This document shows, piece after piece, positions 16,451 to 23,757 of a DNA stretch of 64,000 nt. The notes beneath the pieces were generated by a model, which did not search any database, was not told the origin of the DNA, and saw nothing but the letters and a program-made list of their open reading frames with translations. Origin of the DNA: Mesorhizobium sp. B2-7-2 (GTDB lineage: Bacteria > Pseudomonadota > Alphaproteobacteria > Rhizobiales > Rhizobiaceae); NCBI RefSeq assembly GCF_006440775.1, contig NZ_VFTZ01000011.1:1-64000 (forward strand), given 5' to 3'. Both the position numbers and the translations under genes were made by a program. The number at the start of each line of letters is the position of its first letter. The first letter of the stretch is position 1.

Positions 16451-18259
16451 TCAGCTCTTGTGGTAGACCTCCTGCAGTCCGTAGACGGGCGTCGGCAGGC
16501 CAACTTGGCGCGCCTTCAGCTGCAGCGACAGATACTGCGAATAGTGGCGCGACTGGTGCAGGTTGCCGCCGTGAAACCACAACGCTTCCTGCTGCGTCGG
16601 CTTCCACATGTTGCGCTGCTCGCCCTCCCAGGGACCCGGATCCTTGGTGGTGGCGGAGCCGAGGCCCCAGACCTTGCCGACCTTGTCGGCCACCTCTTGC
16701 GAGATGAGGTCGGCGGCCCAGCCGTTCATCGAGCCGTAGCCGGTCGCATAGATGACCAGGTCGGCCGACAGTTCGGTGCCGTCGACGAATTTGACGCCGG
16801 TTTCGGTGAGTTCCTGAACCGCGGCACCCGGTCCGCTCTTCAGCTTGATCGAGCCGTCGATGACGAGGTCGCAGGCGCCGACATCGATGTAGTAGCCGGA
16901 GCCGCGGCGCAGATATTTCATGAACAGGCCCGACCCATCGTCGCCCCAGTCGAGCATGAAGCCGGCCTTTTCCAGGTCGTCGTAGAATTTCGCGTCGCGC
17001 TCCCTCATCTGCCGGTAAAGCGGGATCTGGAACTCATGCAGGATGCGGTAGGGCAACGAAGCGAAGATCATGTCGGCCTTGCCCGTCGTCATGCCGTTCT
17101 CCACCGCCTGCTCGGAGTAGAGCGCACCAAGCCCGATATCCATCAGCGTGTCCGACTTGACGATGTGGGTCGACGAGCGCTGCACCATGGTCACATCGGC
17201 GCCGCCTTCCCACAGCGCCGCGCAGATGTCGTGGGCCGAGTTGTTGGAGCCGATGACCACCACCTTCTTGCCGCGGTATTTGTCCGGTCCGGGATGGGTC
17301 GAGGAGTGCTGCTGCTCGCCCTTGAAGATGTCCTGGCCTTTGTATTTCGGCCAGTTCGCCTTGCCCGACATGCCGGTCGCCAGCACCAGTTGCTTCGGCT
17401 TCAGCACGATCTCCTTGCCGCCGCGCTCGACGACGATCGTCCATTCCTTGGCCTTCTCGTCGTATTTGGCGGATTTGGCGGTGGTGGAAGACCAATAGTT
17501 CAGCTCCATCACCTTGGTGTACATTTCCAGCCAGTCGCCGATCTTGTCCTTGGGCGCGAAGACCGGCCAGTTCTTCGGGAAGTCGATATAGGGCAGGTGA
17601 TCGTACCAGACCGGGTCGTGCAGGCAGAGCGACTTGTAGCGCTTGCGCCAGGAATCGCCCGGGCGCTCGTTCTTCTCGACGATGATGGCCGGCACGCCGA
17701 GCTGCTTCAGCCGGGCGCCGAGCGCGATACCGCCCTGGCCGCCGCCGATGATAACGACATAGGGTTGCCTGGTGTGGCCGAGCTCGGCGATCTCGTCGTC
17801 GCGCTCCTCACGCCACGTCTTGCGGCCCTTGCCGTGGCCGTGCTTGGCGCCGAGCGGGCGGGTGAAGCCGGCCTTCTCCTCGTGGCCTCTCAGCTCCGCC
17901 ATGGTGGTGAGCAGGGTCCAGATCAGGTCGCCCTTGAACCGCACGAGGCCAAAGCCGCGCGCAACGCTCGTCTCGAAGGTGATCCAGGCGGTGATGATGC
18001 CGCCGTCCTCGTTCGCTTCCTCGTCCTTGGCCACCGCCCATCCGGTCGGCCTGGTGCTGGCCAGCGTCGCCTGCAGCATGTCGCGGATCTGGTCCTGGCC
18101 CTCCATCGTCTTCAGGTTCCAGGTGAAGGTGACGAGGTCGCGCCAGTAGCAATCGGCCTGGAAGCAGTTGACGGCGCTGTCGATGTCGCCGGCTTCCAGC
18201 GCCTTGCCGAATTTGTCGAGCAGCGCCTGCGCCTTGGTGGTGGGTGTTCTCTCGAGCAT
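16451..18259 (-). CDS. Flavin-containing monooxygenase with N-terminal NTF2/SnoaL-like domain
   Basis: The 602-aa protein couples an N-terminal SnoaL/NTF2-like domain (about 1-130) to a class B flavoprotein monooxygenase. The FAD loop GGGQGG lies at 172-177, the NADPH loop GSNNSAHD at 337-344, and an ATGY motif (YATGYGS) is near 520. The middle contains WRKRYKSLCLHDPVWYDHLPY, typical of bacterial FMO-like enzymes. It probably inserts oxygen into a small organic substrate or ketone. The fragment of an AcoR-type regulator directly upstream suggests the gene has lost its activator. Confidence 0.87.
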   Translation of the reverse strand: MLERTPTTKAQALLDKFGKALEAGDIDSAVNCFQADCYWRDLVTFTWNLKTMEGQDQIRDMLQATLASTRPTGWAVAKDEEANEDGGIITAWITFETSVARGFGLVRFKGDLIWTLLTTMAELRGHEEKAGFTRPLGAKHGHGKGRKTWREERDDEIAELGHTRQPYVVIIGGGQGGIALGARLKQLGVPAIIVEKNERPGDSWRKRYKSLCLHDPVWYDHLPYIDFPKNWPVFAPKDKIGDWLEMYTKVMELNYWSSTTAKSAKYDEKAKEWTIVVERGGKEIVLKPKQLVLATGMSGKANWPKYKGQDIFKGEQQHSSTHPGPDKYRGKKVVVIGSNNSAHDICAALWEGGADVTMVQRSSTHIVKSDTLMDIGLGALYSEQAVENGMTTGKADMIFASLPYRILHEFQIPLYRQMRERDAKFYDDLEKAGFMLDWGDDGSGLFMKYLRRGSGYYIDVGACDLVIDGSIKLKSGPGAAVQELTETGVKFVDGTELSADLVIYATGYGSMNGWAADLISQEVADKVGKVWGLGSATTKDPGPWEGEQRNMWKPTQQEALWFHGGNLHQSRHYSQYLSLQLKARQVGLPTPVYGLQEVYHKS

Positions 18260-18280
18260 TTGTTCTCCTCCACTTTGCTA

Positions 18281-18498
18281 GAGTCCGGCATGAGCAGCAA
18301 GCAGCCTGCCAACCGCGACGCTCATGAGCGATTGCAATGAAATCAATCTGTTAGGACGATATGGGCTTCGATCGGCCGTGCCGGGTCGAGTCGATGGGTA
18401 TCGATGCAGCGCGGCCAGGATTGAACTATGACATCGTCGCGAGACGATCGCACGCCGGACACGACCTGCTCGATCTCGCGTATGTGCTCGCCAGCCAT
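18281..18498 (-). pseudogene. Truncated AcoR-like (GAF/sigma-54 type) regulator remnant
   Basis: An open frame of 51 codons (18343-18498), starting MAGEHIREIEQVV and containing SRDDVIVQSWPRC and HRLDPARP, matches the N-terminus of AcoR-family activators as I recall them. It stops at 18343. A further stretch in a shifted frame (VGRLLAAHAGL, 18281-18313) fits the continuing helix, so frameshifting and truncation are likely. The rest of a normal protein of about 600 aa is absent. The remnant lies just upstream of and codirectional with the flavin monooxygenase, the usual place of such a regulator. Confidence 0.5.
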
Positions 18499-18671
18499 GC
18501 GTCCTCCTCGCACGTCTTTTGCCAGCGTATAGTGGTGCGTCGGAGAGCGACGCTCAACTGTACTATGGTAGCTGTGGGGCGGTAGCGCGCAGGCGCCGTC
18601 TCTCACAGGCGAGTGAATTCGCGCTGGACCCCATTGACGAGCCCGCGTTTTGGCCCTTATTGTCCGCGCCC

Positions 18672-18722
18672 ATGAAAACGGCACTCATTCTCGTAGGCTG
18701 GCGCGTGGGCAAGGCGGTGTAA
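18672..18722 (+). CDS. ilvB leader peptide (attenuation), 16 aa
   Basis: The short frame encodes MKTALILVGWRVGKAV and stop. Six of 16 residues are branched-chain (2 Leu, 1 Ile, 3 Val) with a Leu-Ile-Leu-Val run at codons 5-8, as expected for a peptide that senses charged branched-chain tRNAs. Its stop codon lies in the loop region of a hairpin (GGCGGT at 18713-18718, ACCGCC at 18722-18727), and a terminator follows at 18757. ilvB starts 122 bp downstream. Confidence 0.8.
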   Translation: MKTALILVGWRVGKAV

Positions 18723-18756
18723 CCGCCGGGCGAAAACCTCCCATGCGCATCACACA

Positions 18757-18778
18757 GGCTCCCTCGGGGGCCTTTTTT
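18757..18778 (+). terminator. Attenuator terminator in the ilvB leader
   Basis: GGCTCCC / GGGGGCC (one G-U pair) with a very short loop is followed by six T at 18773-18778. It stands between the leader peptide and ilvB and ends transcription unless the ribosome stalls on the Leu-Ile-Leu-Val codons. I could not identify the alternative antiterminator pairing with certainty. Confidence 0.75.
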
Positions 18779-18843
18779 ATTGCCTTGAACACGACTAAAC
18801 GACCAGCAAATCGCCAGGCGGCGAACATTACGGGACCAGACCG

Positions 18844-20625
18844 ATGAGCAACGGACAGAACGAGCGGCGCGAGATGACGGGCGCCGAAATGGTGGTGCAG
18901 GCGCTGAAGGACAACGGCGTCAAGCATGTGTTCGGCTATCCGGGCGGCGCCGTGCTTCCGATCTACGACGAGATTTTCCAGCAGGACGACGTCGAGCACA
19001 TTCTGGTGCGGCACGAGCAGGGCGCCGGCCACGCGGCCGAAGGCTATGCGCGCTCGACCGGCAAGGCCGGCGTCATGCTGGTGACGTCGGGCCCGGGCGC
19101 CACCAACGCGGTGACGCCGTTGCAGGACGCGCTGATGGATTCGATCCCGCTGGTCTGCCTGACCGGCCAGGTGCCGACCTCGCTGATCGGCTCCGACGCC
19201 TTCCAGGAATGCGACACGGTCGGCATCACGCGGCCCTGCACCAAGCACAACTGGCTGGTGAAGGACGTCAACGAGCTCGCCGCCACCATCCATGAGGCGT
19301 TCCATGTCGCGACGACCGGCCGACCCGGCCCGGTCGTGGTCGATATTCCGAAGGACGTGCAGTTCGCCAAGGGCATCTACGTGCCGCCGCAGACGGCGCC
19401 GCGCACCAGCTATCAGCCGAAGGTCCAGGGCGACCTGGAAAAGGTGAAGGCCGCCGTCGAGCTGATGGCCGGCGCGAAGAGGCCGATCATCTATTCGGGC
19501 GGCGGCGTCATCAATTCCGGTCCGGAAGCCAGCCATCTGCTGCGCGAGCTGGTCGATCTCACCGGTTTTCCGATCACCTCGACGCTGATGGGCCTCGGCG
19601 CCTATCCGGCATCCGGCAAGAACTGGGTCGGGATGCTCGGCATGCACGGCACCTACGAAGCCAATATGGCCATGCATGACTGCGACGTGATAGTCTGCAT
19701 CGGCGCGCGCTTCGACGATCGCATCACCGGCCGGCTCAACGCATTCTCGCCGAACTCGAAGAAGATCCACGTCGATATCGACCCGTCGTCGATCAACAAA
19801 AACGTTCACACAGAGGTGCCGATTATCGGCGATGTCGGCCGGGTGCTCGAAGATATGGTGCGGCTGTGGCGGGCGACCGCCAAGGTCGACAAGAAGGCGC
19901 TCTATCCGTGGTGGGAGCAGATCGCGAAATGGCGGGCGCGGGATTCGCTCGCCTACAAGATGAACAACGACGTGATCATGCCGCAATACGCGATCCAGCG
20001 GCTCTACGAACTGACCAAAGATAAGGACACCTACATCACCACCGAAGTCGGCCAGCACCAGATGTGGGCGGCGCAGCACTATCATTTCGACAAGCCGAAT
20101 CGTTGGATGACGTCCGGCGGTCTCGGCACGATGGGCTACGGCCTGCCGGCCGCGCTCGGCGTGCAGATCGCGCATCCCGACGCGCTGGTCATCGACATTG
20201 CCGGCGACGCTTCGGTGCAGATGACCATGCAGGAAATGAGCTCGGCGGTGCAGTATGAGGCGCCGATCAAGATCTTCATCCTCAACAATCAGTATATGGG
20301 CATGGTGCGCCAATGGCAGCAGCTGCTGCACGGCAACCGGCTGTCGCATTCCTACACCGAGGCGATGCCGGACTTCGTCAAGCTGGCGGAAGCCTATGGC
20401 GGCCACGGCATTCGCTGCGACAAGCCGGACGAGCTCGACGACGCGATCAAGGAGATGATCTCGGTCAAGAAGCCGGTGTTGTTCGACTGCCGCGTGGCGA
20501 CCTTGGCCAACTGCTTCCCGATGATCCCATCGGGCAAGGCACATAACGAGATGCTTCTGCCCGACGAGGCGACCGACGAGGCGGTGGCCAACGCCATCGA
20601 CGCCAAGGGCAGGGAACTAGTTTAG
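18844..20625 (+). CDS. ilvB: Acetolactate synthase large subunit
   Basis: This thiamine-diphosphate enzyme joins pyruvate to pyruvate or 2-ketobutyrate in the first common step of valine, leucine and isoleucine synthesis. The 593-aa product has the three expected domains: the N-terminal part with catalytic E58 (VRHEQGAGHAAEGYAR), a middle FAD-binding domain, and a C-terminal ThDP domain with GDAS...NN as the Mg/ThDP motif near 458-486 (IAGDASVQM, then FILNNQYMGM). The ATG at 18844 follows the attenuator leader. It forms an operon with ilvN, separated by 142 bp that contain a palindromic repeat. It may be called ilvI or ilvB in other genomes. Confidence 0.96.
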   Translation: MSNGQNERREMTGAEMVVQALKDNGVKHVFGYPGGAVLPIYDEIFQQDDVEHILVRHEQGAGHAAEGYARSTGKAGVMLVTSGPGATNAVTPLQDALMDSIPLVCLTGQVPTSLIGSDAFQECDTVGITRPCTKHNWLVKDVNELAATIHEAFHVATTGRPGPVVVDIPKDVQFAKGIYVPPQTAPRTSYQPKVQGDLEKVKAAVELMAGAKRPIIYSGGGVINSGPEASHLLRELVDLTGFPITSTLMGLGAYPASGKNWVGMLGMHGTYEANMAMHDCDVIVCIGARFDDRITGRLNAFSPNSKKIHVDIDPSSINKNVHTEVPIIGDVGRVLEDMVRLWRATAKVDKKALYPWWEQIAKWRARDSLAYKMNNDVIMPQYAIQRLYELTKDKDTYITTEVGQHQMWAAQHYHFDKPNRWMTSGGLGTMGYGLPAALGVQIAHPDALVIDIAGDASVQMTMQEMSSAVQYEAPIKIFILNNQYMGMVRQWQQLLHGNRLSHSYTEAMPDFVKLAEAYGGHGIRCDKPDELDDAIKEMISVKKPVLFDCRVATLANCFPMIPSGKAHNEMLLPDEATDEAVANAIDAKGRELV

Positions 20626-20673
20626 AGCATGATGCCGAAAAGTGAGAAGCGGTTTTCGGGCAACATCATGCTC
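20625..20673. repeat. GAGCATGATG...CATCATGCTC palindromic repeat between ilvB and ilvN
   Basis: Perfect 10-bp arms (20625-20634 and 20664-20673) and inner CCGAAAA/TTTTCGG segments place it in the same family as the repeats at 2688 and 50273. It begins at the last base of the ilvB stop codon and lies inside the ilvBN transcript, where a stem could affect the ratio of the two subunits. Confidence 0.8.
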
Positions 20674-20767
20674 CATCCATAACACCAGCCATCAAGGCGG
20701 GGCTGTCGCGAGAAAGCCGTGCGCAAACAGAGAATTAGCTCAAAAGTCTGAAATCGAGATTCACCTT

Positions 20768-21343
20768 ATGAACGCACAGCACCTTCAACCGACCGGCTCC
20801 GCCTATTTTATCGCCAAGGAAACCGAGAAGCCGGAAACGCACACGCTTTCAGTGCTGGTCGACAACGAGCCGGGCGTGCTTGCACGCGTCATCGGCCTGT
20901 TTTCCGGTCGTGGCTACAACATCGAGAGCCTTACCGTTTCCGAGACCGAGCATGAGAAGCATCTGTCGCGCATCACCATCGTGACGCGCGGCACGCCGCA
21001 TGTGATGGAGCAGATCAAGCACCAGCTCGAGCGCATCGTGCCGGTGCACAGGGTGGTCGACCTGACCGTGCGCTCGCATGAGCTAGGCCAGGAGCGGCCG
21101 CTGGAACGGGAATTGGCGCTGGTCAAGGTCGCCGGCACCGGCGACGCCCGGGTCGAGGCGCTGAGGCTCGCCGACGCGTTCCGCGCCAGCGTGATCGACG
21201 CCAACACCGAGCATTTCATCTTCGAGATCACCGGCAAGGGCTCCAAGCTCGACCAGTTCATCGCCATCATGAAGCCGCTTGGCCTTGTCGAGATCTGCCG
21301 CACCGGCGTCGCAGCGATGAACCGCGGTTCGCAGGGAATGTGA
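20768..21343 (+). CDS. ilvN: Acetolactate synthase small (regulatory) subunit
   Basis: IlvN activates the IlvB catalytic subunit and gives valine feedback inhibition. The 191-aa protein has an ACT domain from about residue 22 (HTLSVLVDNEPGVLARV, then FSGRGYNIESLTV) and the C-terminal ALS_ss_C domain ending in GLVEICRTGVAAMNRG. The ATG at 20768 gives the usual N-terminus; the frame extends upstream into the repeat region. It is the distal gene of the ilvBN operon. Confidence 0.95.
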   Translation: MNAQHLQPTGSAYFIAKETEKPETHTLSVLVDNEPGVLARVIGLFSGRGYNIESLTVSETEHEKHLSRITIVTRGTPHVMEQIKHQLERIVPVHRVVDLTVRSHELGQERPLERELALVKVAGTGDARVEALRLADAFRASVIDANTEHFIFEITGKGSKLDQFIAIMKPLGLVEICRTGVAAMNRGSQGM

Positions 21344-21366
21344 AACAGGACGACCATCCTGTTTTC
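21343..21366 (+). terminator. Probable terminator after ilvN
   Basis: An 8-bp stem (AAACAGGA / TCCTGTTT) with a 6-base loop begins at the ilvN stop codon and runs into a short T tract (GTTTTC). It is weaker than the attenuator but in the right place. Confidence 0.5.
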
Positions 21367-21449
21367 AAGCTTTGGCCCGGCGGTTGCCCGGTTCTGGCTT
21401 TTGCGCATTCGCTAAAGGACAGTAAGGCTGACATATCCGGGAGGATAAC

Positions 21450-22046
21450 ATGTCGCTCGACACATTCCTTGCCCTGTTGGTCTATGCCTTCGTGACTTCG
21501 ATCACGCCGGGGCCGAACAACCTCATGCTGCTGGCTTCCGGCGTCAATTTCGGTATCGCCAGGACGGTTCCGCACATGCTGGGCATCAGCATCGGCTTCC
21601 TGGTCCTGCTGCTGGCCGTCGGCTTCGGGCTCGGCGCGGTGCTGACCGCGGTGCCGGCGCTGCATACGGCGCTGAAGATCGCCGGCGCCGCCTACCTGCT
21701 CTACCTCGCCTGGAAGATCGCCATGTCGCGCTCGATAAGCGACGGAAAAGGAGCGGAGGGGCGGCCGATGCGCTTCATCGACGCCGCCGCATTCCAGTGG
21801 GTGAACCCCAAGGCATGGGTGATGGCGATCACCGCGATGGCTGTCTACACCAATGCCGATCACCCGTTCGTCTCGGTGGCGCTGATCTCGATCGCCTTCA
21901 CCATCGTCAACCTGCCCAGCGTTTCGGTATGGGCCGGCTTCGGCACGGCGCTGCGCGGCTTCCTGTCGGATCCGGTGCGGCTGAAATGGTTCAATATCGC
22001 CATGGGTGTGCTCTTGGCGGCGACTCTGTGGCCAATGCTCCGTTAG
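21450..22046 (+). CDS. LysE family amino-acid exporter
   Basis: The 198-aa membrane protein has about six hydrophobic segments and the LysE/RhtB hallmark near the N-terminus (SITPGPNNLMLLASG, residues about 16-30). FQWVNPKAWVMAI in the middle is another family signature. It likely exports an amino acid or a derivative. Its place after ilvBN hints at branched-chain amino acids, but it has its own ribosome site (GGGAGGA) and probably its own promoter. Confidence 0.9.
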   Translation: MSLDTFLALLVYAFVTSITPGPNNLMLLASGVNFGIARTVPHMLGISIGFLVLLLAVGFGLGAVLTAVPALHTALKIAGAAYLLYLAWKIAMSRSISDGKGAEGRPMRFIDAAAFQWVNPKAWVMAITAMAVYTNADHPFVSVALISIAFTIVNLPSVSVWAGFGTALRGFLSDPVRLKWFNIAMGVLLAATLWPMLR

Positions 22047-22065
22047 ATGTGCCGATATTCAGGTG

Positions 22066-22236
22066 AGGCCGGCCTGCAAACGCTGGCTTTCTGCGCTTCC
22101 GGTGCTCACGTACGAAAAGTACGCTCCGCTCCGGCCTTCGCCGGCCGAAGCCCTCATAAGTGTCTCCGCCCTATGAAGGCTACGGCTGGCGTAGGCCGGT
22201 TCTCGAAAACCATCGTTTTCGACTCGGCCTGACCTG
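22066..22236. repeat. CGCTTCCGGTGCTCAC-type dispersed repeat, copy 2
   Basis: The 415-bp gap upstream of the RND operon contains a second copy of the repeat at 10082-10183: CTGCGCTTCCGGTGCTCACG (22091-22110), a small hairpin GTAC-GAAAA-GTAC, CGCTCCGCTCCGG, and further on GACTCGGCCTGAC. Short open frames crossing it are artefacts of the repeat. Confidence 0.65.
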
Positions 22237-22311
22237 AATCTCAACACATCTGACAGTTTTCGGACTGGTCGCAGAGGCGTTCGTTGGTTCGTTTGCCGGC
22301 TGCTTAGCCAT

Positions 22312-22324
22312 TGTGCACTGCACA
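22312..22324. promoter_or_regulatory. TGTGCA-C-TGCACA palindrome upstream of the RND operon
   Basis: A 13-bp palindrome with 6-bp perfect arms lies about 145 bp before the RND adaptor gene; a 9-bp stem GCTTTGGCC-CTTTTC-GGCCAAAGC (22345-22368) follows. The first may be an operator and the second a structured leader. No dedicated regulator gene is adjacent, so the binding protein is unknown. Confidence 0.4.
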
Positions 22325-22467
22325 TTAAATCTTCGTAATGCCCCGCTTTGGCCCTTTTCGGCCAAAGCCTTGTCCTATCTACTCCACGAAAATCGCGGCA
22401 CGAGGTCGTGAAGCGAGCTAGAATGGACCACCGGGATCGGCGTGTCGGGTAGAAGGCTTATTTGTCG

Positions 22468-23757
22468 ATGCGCGGAAAAATTGCCTTTGCAGTTGTTGCG
22501 GTCGCCTGCCTGGCGGGCGCCGGGCTCTATCTTTCGCCCACGATGTTGGCCAAGGTCCAGCAGCTGATTTCGGGCAAGCAGGAAAGCGCGGGCGCCACGA
22601 ACAAGACGGCGAGCGGCGATAAGTCGGCCGGTGCCTCGGACAATGCGAAAGGCAGTGGTCCGCGTTCGGCCTCGATCGTCTCCGCCACCGCGACGACAGC
22701 CGATTTTCCGATCCGCCGCTATGCCATCGGCTTCGTCTCGTCACCGGAGGTGGTCAATATCAACGCCCGTGTCTCCAGCCAGATCGTGTCGATCGCGGTC
22801 AAGGACGGGCAGATGGTCAAGGCCGGCGATCTGCTCATTTCGCTCGATGACCGCGCGCTGAAGGCGCAGCTCGCCAAGGATCAGGCGCAGCTCGCCAAGG
22901 ACCAGGCGATGCTGGTGAGCGCCCAGGCCGATCTGCAGCGCGCCAAGGACCTCGTCGCCAAGCAGGCCGGCACGCAGCAGACCTACGATCAGGCGCTGGC
23001 GGCGCAGAAAGCCGCTGCCGCCACCATCGACGCCGACAAGGCGACCATCGATGCCGACACCGTGCAATTGAGCTATGCAGCGATTACGGCGCCAATCTCG
23101 GGCCGGCTCGGCGCGGTCAACGTCTCGGTCGGCGATCTCGTCACCACCAGCAACGGCAACTCGAGCAGCTCGACGCCGCTGGTCACCATCACGCAGATGG
23201 ATCCGCTGCAGGTGAACTTCACGCTGCCCGAGAGCAACCTTGCCCTGTTGCACAAGGCGCTCTCCGATCCACAGCAAGGCGACGTGACGCTGACCAAAAG
23301 CGGCGATCCCACGCCGATCGGCAAGGGCACACTCGATTTCGTCGATTCCAGCGTCGATACGGCCTCCGGCACCATCGCCACGCGGGCGAGCATACCGAAT
23401 TCGGATCTTTCGCTATGGCCTGGGCAATATGTGAACGTGGTGCTCGAGGCCGGCATGATGCCGCAGATGACCTCGGTTCCGACGGTCGCGGTGCAGTCCA
23501 GCCAGAAGGGGCCGTTCGTCTATGTCGTCAAGCCGGACAACACCGTCGAGATGCGGCCGGTGCAGGTGGCGCTGACGGAGGGCCAAAACAGCGCCATCAG
23601 CGACGGTCTCAAGAGCGGCGAGAAGGTCGTCGTCGAAGGCCAGACACGGTTGAAAAACGGCGCGGCGGTGCATGAAGGCAAACCCGCCGCGGGATCCGGT
23701 GATCAGGCATCGCCCAAGGTCGCGGAGGCCGACAAGGCCGGCGGGGCGAGCCGATGA
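22468..23757 (+). CDS. RND efflux periplasmic adaptor (membrane fusion protein)
   Basis: This 429-aa protein links the inner-membrane RND pump to an outer-membrane channel. It has an N-terminal membrane anchor (about 5-24), a Ser/Ala/Lys-rich linker, a lipoyl half-motif (VVNINARVSSQIVSIAVKDG), a coiled-coil hairpin with an internal repeat QLAKDQA, and the usual beta-barrel domains, ending in a Lys/Ala-rich tail. ATG 22468 was preferred to TTG 22462. The stop overlaps the pump gene by 4 bp. No outer-membrane channel gene follows, so a channel encoded elsewhere is likely used. Confidence 0.9.
   Translation: MRGKIAFAVVAVACLAGAGLYLSPTMLAKVQQLISGKQESAGATNKTASGDKSAGASDNAKGSGPRSASIVSATATTADFPIRRYAIGFVSSPEVVNINARVSSQIVSIAVKDGQMVKAGDLLISLDDRALKAQLAKDQAQLAKDQAMLVSAQADLQRAKDLVAKQAGTQQTYDQALAAQKAAAATIDADKATIDADTVQLSYAAITAPISGRLGAVNVSVGDLVTTSNGNSSSSTPLVTITQMDPLQVNFTLPESNLALLHKALSDPQQGDVTLTKSGDPTPIGKGTLDFVDSSVDTASGTIATRASIPNSDLSLWPGQYVNVVLEAGMMPQMTSVPTVAVQSSQKGPFVYVVKPDNTVEMRPVQVALTEGQNSAISDGLKSGEKVVVEGQTRLKNGAAVHEGKPAAGSGDQASPKVAEADKAGGASR

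Noticed and set aside
22047..22461. Small open frames in the gap before the RND operon
   Set aside because: They lie over the dispersed repeat and have no ribosome sites or family features.
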